Source of the DNA: Ailanthus altissimus
Lineage: Eukaryota > Streptophyta > Magnoliopsida > Sapindales > Simaroubaceae
NCBI GenBank assembly: GCA_946807835.1
Contig: OX327704.1
Span: forward strand, 3,844,001-3,908,000
DNA length: 64,000 bases
Reading direction: 5' to 3'
Part shown: positions 57,943-64,000 of the stretch, in pieces
Position numbering within the stretch: the stretch's first letter is position 1
How the letters are laid out: each line of letters starts with the position of its first letter
Notes under the pieces: generated by a model
Database searches by the model: none
What the model was told of the DNA's origin: nothing
The model's input: the letters and a program-made list of their open reading frames with translations, nothing else
Program-made: the position numbers and the translations under genes

Positions 57943-58786
57943 TGGATTTGGTTTTTCTCTCAGAAACCATATCTTATCAGACAAAAATTGAATAATTGCA
58001 TAACAGGTTTGGCTTTGTTGGGAAACTAGTGGTTGAACGATTGGAAAGGAGTGCAGATTTGCTTTGTTATGGTTTGATGGCATTAAGATTCATCTTCTAT
58101 CGTATTCTAGATTCCATACTGATGTTTTGTGATTTCTCATAAAAATAAAGTTTGGCAATTTGCAGGGGTATATGGTAATCCGAATGCAAGCCAAAAACTC
58201 CATACCTAGACCTTGCTTAGGTGTCTACATACTATGCCTAGCCTTTCTTGACTTTATCGGGGTGACTTTAACGAAATATTTGAGGACAAAGAAAAGGATG
58301 GGTGTGGGACTCGACCATGGAATCTAATGTATGGACAAAAACTCCATACCTCCACGTGACATTTTACTTATTTTCTGCTTTTATATATATAAATATATAT
58401 TTTATGCCACTAATCCTCATCCAAACAAGCACGTGCCACCTCCAAAATTTCCTTTTCTCAAACATCTCAGCATGCTTACATGCGTGCCAAGTTTCATGCA
58501 AGAAAAGTCGCTTTTTAGCCACGTGCATTATATAAAGAAATTGTGCCCTGGTTGAGGAGTTACTTGGAAGAATTTCGGAAAGCACATCATCTGACGGAAG
58601 CTCAGAACCGTGAGCCTCAGCCGTAAAGATGGATGGCTCCACCCCTTGGATGGATTAAAATCATCACTGATGCAGCTTCTTCTGACCGTACTTGGTATGG
58701 CATGGTTCCACATGCTGTGCATAACCTTGTAGTTGATGACGTTCTGAATGATTGAAATGAAATTTACATTTTCCTTAAATAAAAAA
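57943..58786 (+). mobile_element. Internally deleted LINE (L1-type) with 14-bp target repeat
   Basis: AACTACAAAAAATC occurs at 57929-57942 and 58787-58800. The front carries an endonuclease domain in broken frames: FALLWFDGIKIHLLSYSRFH, TDVL (58060-58130), then GVYGNPNASQ and YRGDFNEIFEDKEKDG (58165-58300), with the GDFNEI catalytic motif. The back carries the RNase H domain start: EEFRKAHHLTEAQNREPQ, WMAPPLGWIKIITDAASSD (58560-58690), ending VVDDVLND and a short A tail (58781-58788). The RT in between is missing; AT-rich unassigned DNA lies at about 58345-58500. Minus-strand frames here are shadows. Confidence 0.85.
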
Positions 58787-58800
58787 AACTACAAAAAATC

Positions 58801-60060
58801 CGCTAAGCTAATATTAACAGAAAATAAATACCAAAACGTTTTAGTAGGGGAATTTTTTATGGTTTTAAAACCATAGAAGTGTTTTTATGACAATTTTATA
58901 AAACTACGTAGGGATAATTGACAACATTTTTAATAATACAATTTATATGTTATTAAAATATAATACATACAGTGCCATCAACATGATCATATTAATATGG
59001 TTAACGATTGATTTAAAATGCATATCAAAATTAAAAAAATAAAATAAAATAAAATTTTAAAATGCATACCCAATTACCAGTTTCGAGTTGTAGAAAAGAG
59101 CTTGTACATAGAAACAAGAATGTGATTCACTTTCTAAAACATAAATACTGAAAACAACTAATACGTGTTTTCTTTTATTTTGAAAATGACCATAAAATAT
59201 GACCCAAAAAAAAATTTATGAATTTCAATGGATCCTACAACAATCAAACCGAATGCTTTTTCATGTTAATTGTGTCTCACGTTTTTTTTTACATGATTAA
59301 TGATAGCTAAAGACCCAAAATTAATAGTATTTGTAATTAATTTACTGAAAATTGAAGAGTTTTAAAATTTATAATATAATAAAATTTTCAATAAATTTGA
59401 ATAAAATAAATTGAGGTTTTATTTATGGAATGTATGTTTGTATTATAAACCGAAAACAAAAGTAGATTAATATCTTTATTGTATGAATGCTTACAACAAC
59501 TTAATATTCTAGTATTAGAATTATCTATAGTTTCATTAACAATTTCATCATATACGTTTCTAAAACCGCTAATACATTCACTATTTTTAGTTTATAAATT
59601 TTACTTTAGAAGACACTATCATCACCTTTTTATTTTTAAAATATCATTCTCAAAAACATCATTTTGATTCTCTATTATTGTTTTAGAAAGGAAAATTTTA
59701 AATATACAAATAAAATTAATATTTTACAATTAAGAAATTAAAAAAAAATTAATTAATTGTTTTAATTCATGAATATGCAAAAAAGGCTTCTTTTGTTTTT
59801 CATTCATTTGTTTGGTGCCCAACCAAAATAATAAAAATTGTGTGACTTTTATGTATTTATCGTTAATAAGTCTAATTTTGTAAGTAGATCAAAACTAAAA
59901 AATAGGGAAAAAAAATTGATCATCTCTTTTTCTACGAAAATCTCATGTTCCATAAGAATATAAAACAAATTCATGTAATTCAATTTCATATAATTGTAAT
60001 TATGAATATTTAGGGTTATAGCATGATTTCCCAAAATTTATTTAGAATGAGAATGCTAGT
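58801..60060. other. AT-rich spacer
   Basis: No gene or named repeat recognised. TTTTATGGTTTTAAAACCATA at 58855-58875 is a near-perfect inverted repeat. Confidence 0.5.
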
Positions 60061-60735
60061 TGTTGGGCCTATTTCTTACTGGTCCAACTAGCCAAGAACT
60101 AATAACCTAATTTTCTTATTTACTTAAAAGAGATTCTCACAGACGAGAGTTAAAGACTCGAAGAAAGTCTCGATTTGTCCACCAAATAGGTAACCTATTT
60201 CTAAGGCATTTGGTAACCTATTTCTAAGGCCTGCAATATCCATAAATAGGTCATGAATATTGCAAGAAGATGGGAATTGATTAAATAATACAAGTTTAAA
60301 TATTATTTTAATTGCTCATTCTATTTAAACATTAAGAATAGTTTCTCAAAGATTAGATAATTCTCACTTAAACCCATCCACCAAAAAATAATAGGACAGT
60401 ATTTACAGAAGTTTAAATTCAGTTTGATCATTATTCAATTAAACTATATATCCACATTAATATACTTTGGGAATAAATAAAATTCCTACCCGATAACATT
60501 ATTAATCCTATAAATGAAGAGGGAATCTCAATTAAAAAAGAATAATTTGAATTACATACACTTATAGTAATACATCTATTTATTCTTGTTTGTGCATACA
60601 TTTACCATTCACAGAACCATCTTCTTCTTCAAACTCTAACTTTAGTGTTGAAGTATTTTCTTTTTTGTTTATAAGAGGATGGAGGGCGATTTGATCAATT
60701 TAAAAGAGTAGTGTAAGGATAAAAAGGTATTTGTA
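60061..60735 (+). repeat. 5' LTR of the right-hand gypsy element
   Basis: Starts TGTTGGGCCTATTTCTTACT. TATA box TATAAAT at 60509-60515. The sequence CTCTAACTTTAGTGTTGAAG near 60645 resembles the TGACTTGAGCGTCGGAG phrase I remember from Tat LTR ends. GGTAACCTATTTCTAAGGC is duplicated at 60189-60207 and 60212-60230. The exact right edge and PBS are unclear. Confidence 0.55.
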
Positions 60736-61099
60736 CGTGAAAGTTCTGATTCAAAGAGCTTTAGTGGCACCAGGAAAGTTTTAAACAAAGACAATTACTT
60801 ATTAATAACAAATCAAGCAAAAGCGATGGTAAGATAGAGACAAAACTAATCATTTCTTTGAGAATAAGTAGATGGAACATAAAGAGGGGATATAAGCAAC
60901 ACAAACACATTAGTCTTAGGAAGCGAAATTTCTATTGTTATGATAGACGTGCTAATAAAATTCTTCAAACAATTAGAAGAGACTAAGAAGGAGAATTTGA
61001 ATTAAGAGATAAATTAATGATGATGGAAGGGTCGAGGAACTAAATAATGTCTTAAGAGATACTCGACATGAGCAACAACAAGAGAATAGGCTAAGAAAC

Positions 61100-62300
61100 A
61101 ATCAATGTGAATGATCACATGATAATGGGATGAAAGATAAAGTACCTCGAAGAACAATGAGAGAAAAAATCTAAATAAGAACAAGGAAAGTAGAAATTAA
61201 AGATGATATAAGAGCTTTCATTATTAAAGAAGTGGGAGAGTTGTACAAAACAAAAATCAGTAGGACTAAAATCATTGACACGATATCCTTAGCAAGAAAG
61301 GTGAACTAAGATCTGTTCATAGAGTCTATCAGGTGAATAAAAAAAACCTTACTTGTTCACAGCATTTAAATTTTATATGTATGATAGAATTAGAGACCCA
61401 AAAGAGTATATACTCTACTTCAATGCAAAGATTATCATCTATGCATGCAATAAATCCTTAAATTGCATCATGTTCCCATCAAGCTTAAAAGTACTTGAAC
61501 AATATAATTTCAACTCGATAGCTTTCTTTAAAGAATTAATAGTCTAGTTTATCGTACAATACAAGCAAAACTATAAGAAAAAAGAAAAATGGATCGAACT
61601 TGTTCTTTATGAATCAAAGGTAGAATGAGACTATAAGAGCTTCCTTAACTGATTAAATCAAGAACTCAGTGAAATAGGAACCTACAATACCAAAATTGCT
61701 ACCCAAGCTTATCGAAAAGTTGTGAGGACATCTACCTTTTTAATATTGTTACTTTGTTTATAAGAACTTCACTTCATTCGAGATAATCAATTAGAAACCC
61801 GAACAATGGATTTGTAAGGAAGAAGATAAGCAACAATAATGAAAGAAATATTTATTATTGTAACCTTAAAGGAATGAGCAATTCCTTAGAGGGAAGGTTA
61901 TAGAAAGCAACCTTCCACTAAGAAATATGATAAGATGACAAGCTACTGAGACAAGTGTTCTAACCATTAATCCTAATCAATACCCCTATAAAGAAAATAT
62001 ATATGAAGTATAAAGAAGAAGGACCCTTTAAGAAACTAAAAGGTATATAGGCATTAGATGATCAGAAGGGCCATTTCAAATATTGTGCATTTTATGACAA
62101 ACTCGAACATCACATCAACAATTATCATTTTTTAAAAGGGTAGATCAATGCTCTCATCTGACCACCTCGAATAATTCAAACTAGAAACAGAGCCTAAGAA
62201 GCCTTTAAAACTAGAGAAGCATCGAAAATGAATAGAAAGGAATTTGCAACTACAAAAGAAGCAACACCACTTATATTAAACATGGTCCATGGATCATTGT
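61100..62300 (+). pseudogene. gag of the right-hand gypsy element (broken)
   Basis: Frame 61353-61547 reads FTAFKFYMYDRIRDPKEYIL, YFNAKIIIYACNKSLNCIMF, PSSLKVLEQYNFNSIAFFKE. This fits the Tat gag core (YDGxxDPxEHxxxFxxxM, FPSSLKGxAxxWYxxLPPxSIxSFKEL). Further right, broken frames keep KYCAFYDKLEHHINNYHFLK (62077-62140), the YCxFHxDxGHxTxxCxxLK motif with its last Cys replaced by Tyr. Confidence 0.75.
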
Positions 62301-62499
62301 TTAAATGTTTCTACTGGGAGAGGAGGAAAAAAGCACAGAAGAGTGGGAAGAAGACGAAGAACATGACTTCGTCGAGGAAACTCCTACTAAGCCTAAAGAT
62401 GTCGTGATGGAAGGAAAAGAATAATCAAAATAATAGAAAACGATCTTCAAAGAACCATGACAATCGAGAAACCTACCTAAGAATCCAAATAACCTCTAT

Positions 62500-63065
62500 T
62501 AGCAAGAATGGTTATGAATCAGTTCTTTGTGGTAGTATTACATGGGAGATCATCAGATAAAGAAGAAAGAGGTGGGAGATAAAAGCCACTATTTAAAAGA
62601 GGAACTAAGTCTAAAAAATGTGGAATTAAAGAGACATTTGTTATATTAGTCATGTTGATTGAACAAGAGCTAGGGGAGATCACCTTTACTCAAGAAAACT
62701 TAACTTACCTACTACTTTAACATTTGCACCTATTAGTAGTAAGTATAACCATTGCGAAGATACATGTAAGAAGGGTATTAGCCAAAATGGGAAGTAGAAC
62801 AAATATTCTTTTCTAAGATGCCTTCCAACATATAAAATTAGATGAGAAAAATGTCAGAGGGTATGACACTGAGCTTATTGCATTTAAAGATGGAAAGTAA
62901 AAGTAAAAGGAATCATCATGCTTTCAGTAGAAGCAGATGGGAAGCTTATTGAAGTAAAATATTTGGTAATTGATGTACCCTCAAGTTATAACCTCGTAGA
63001 AAGACAATATTGGCTACACTACATGGAAAATATTCCATCCATCCTATACTGGGGGGTGAAAGTGT
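62500..63065 (+). pseudogene. Aspartic protease of the right-hand gypsy element (broken)
   Basis: Broken frames give EITFTQENL, VSITIAKIHVRRVLAKMGSR, TNILF (62740-62815), then LSVEADGKLIEVKYLVIDVP and SSYNL (62921-62990). It matches the Tat retropepsin region (ITFxxxD..., VxRVLVDTGSSxxILF, EVxFLVVDxPSxYN). The DTG triplet reads KMG, so the catalytic Asp is lost. Confidence 0.8.
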
Positions 63066-63439
63066 CTCAAACCACAAAAAAAAAAAAAGAAACAAAGAAA
63101 ACACTAAAACCACTAGAAAAAAAGAGAAAGTAGAAGCAGAGACTAGATAATGTCACTTTATAAACCAATTCACATCTTTTACTTCCACCTGCAATAGAAG
63201 CATCTGAAGATAAATAGAAATTATAGGACTAGTGGCTGAAGGAACTTCCTAGAGACAAAGAAGAGTAAACAACATTATGAATTGAAAAAAATAAAAAAAG
63301 TACAATTAAACCCTTCTACCATCGATAGGAATGTGTTATTAGGTATTAACATGATGGGGGAAGAGAGAGCAAATGTGATCGAGTAGGAAAAAAAAGCAAG
63401 ACGTTTTTTCTTGGTCACACAAAGATATGACTAGTATAG

Positions 63440-64000
63440 ATATAGAGGTAATACACCATAAATTAAGCATTAGCAATAAGCACACCCCAGTCAAGCAAAT
63501 GTAAAGATGTTTCATCCCACACTGAAATAAAATCATAAGTGACAAAGTAGATAAGATGCTAAAAGTTGGCTTTATCAGAGAAGTCTAGTACTTGAAATGG
63601 CTTTTTAATGTAGTTGTCATTGTAAGTCTACATAAACTACATGAACCTTAACAAAGTAATTTTTGAAGACTCATTTTCGCTTCCTAAGATAGACCAAATG
63701 TTAAATGCCACAACAAAGTACAAAAGGTTGTAATTTCTAGATACTTATAATGTATAAAACTAGATAAAAATAGACCTAAAAGATGAAGAAAAGATAAGCT
63801 TTAGCTACCCTTTTAAAAGCATCCTATCCATACTAGATGCCATAGAAAAGGTTACCAAGATGGCGATGGGACTTATTTACTTAGTATAGAGTAGTGACCA
63901 AAGATTGAAATCAAGGAATAAGTAACGGTAGAATACCTATTATAATACAACCCACCATAGAAGATAACTCGTTGCTATCAATAACCACAGACAGAGGGGA
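63440..64000 (+). pseudogene. Start of the RT domain, right-hand gypsy element
   Basis: Broken frames read DKVDKMLKVGFIREV, stop, YLKWLFNVVVI (63540-63620), fitting the ExxKLxxAGFIREVxYPxWLANVVxVKK motif at the start of Tat RT. A shifted frame near 63680 fits the SFSLPKIDQMLNATT segment. The catalytic box is beyond the window. Confidence 0.7.

Larger units (their letters stand above)
60061..64000 (+). mobile_element. Tat-like Ty3/gypsy element, right end outside window
   Basis: Plus-strand order: 5' LTR (60061 to about 60735), gag (about 61100-62300), protease (about 62500-63065) and the beginning of RT (63440 to the edge). It differs in LTR and protein text from the element at 13231-39415, so it is a different family of the same lineage. 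All frames are broken. Confidence 0.75.

Noticed and set aside
58364..58642. A 92-codon minus-strand frame
   Set aside because: It overlaps the LINE insert in the opposite direction and is a shadow of RNase H coding sequence plus AT-rich DNA.
1..64000. Endogenous pararetrovirus or bacterial-type system
   Set aside because: No movement protein, coat or pararetroviral RT text, no operon structure and no bacterial gene was seen; all RT-like text is typical plant LTR retrotransposon or LINE.

Overview
The window looks like transposon-rich intergenic DNA from the nuclear genome of a eudicot plant. It is strongly AT-rich, almost every long reading frame is broken, and what can be recognised is plant LTR retrotransposons (Ty1/copia and Ty3/gypsy), LINE fragments and a probable SINE. 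I see no intact host protein gene. The one feature that looks like a functional host gene is a microRNA hairpin on the minus strand at 53074-53274. Its 22-nt arm matches, from memory, the conserved eudicot microRNA miR828.

Layout. (1) 1-5920: a minus-strand Athila/Tat-like gypsy element, clipped by the left edge. It has LTRs, a PBS, a PPT, gag and protease, but no RT or integrase. (2) 6497-8610: a minus-strand broken ORF of the plant 'putative gypsy-type transposon' kind with a coiled-coil tail. (3) 8646-47665: one large nest. The outer layer is a copia element of 'family A' (a name used only here): 5' LTR 8646-10690, gag-pol 39416-43351, 3' LTR 43352-45260, then a second pol fragment and a third LTR. 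A Tat-like gypsy element of about 12.3 kb (13231-39415, minus) sits in its leader. That gypsy element carries an antisense plant mobile domain (PMD) ORF. It was in turn hit by a family-A solo LTR (14379-16589, repeat ATGGAA), a deleted family-A copia (19775-25953, AGATC), an Athila-like solo LTR (28713-30116, TCAAT) and a family-A solo LTR (30632-34711, GTTCG/GTTCT). The last of these contains another family-A solo LTR in opposite orientation (30958-33309, CTAAG). Reading frames of the PMD ORF and of pol resume across the insertions, which supports the boundaries.

(4) 48199-50960: a second copy of the ORF type in (2), followed by a probable plus-strand LTR. (5) 50961-54408: low-repeat DNA with a SINE-like unit, a LINE RNase H tail and the MIR828 hairpin. 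(6) 54414-57574: a short copia element with both LTRs and an AAATA target duplication but only gag and protease. Its LTRs carry strikingly GC-rich palindromic blocks. (7) 57943-58786: an internally deleted LINE with a 14-bp target duplication. (8) 60061-64000: the 5' part of a plus-strand Tat-like gypsy element (LTR, gag, protease, start of RT) running off the right edge.

Family names come from recognising conserved motifs in translated stretches. No database search or alignment was run. Coordinates given with target-site duplications were read base by base; other edges are approximate.
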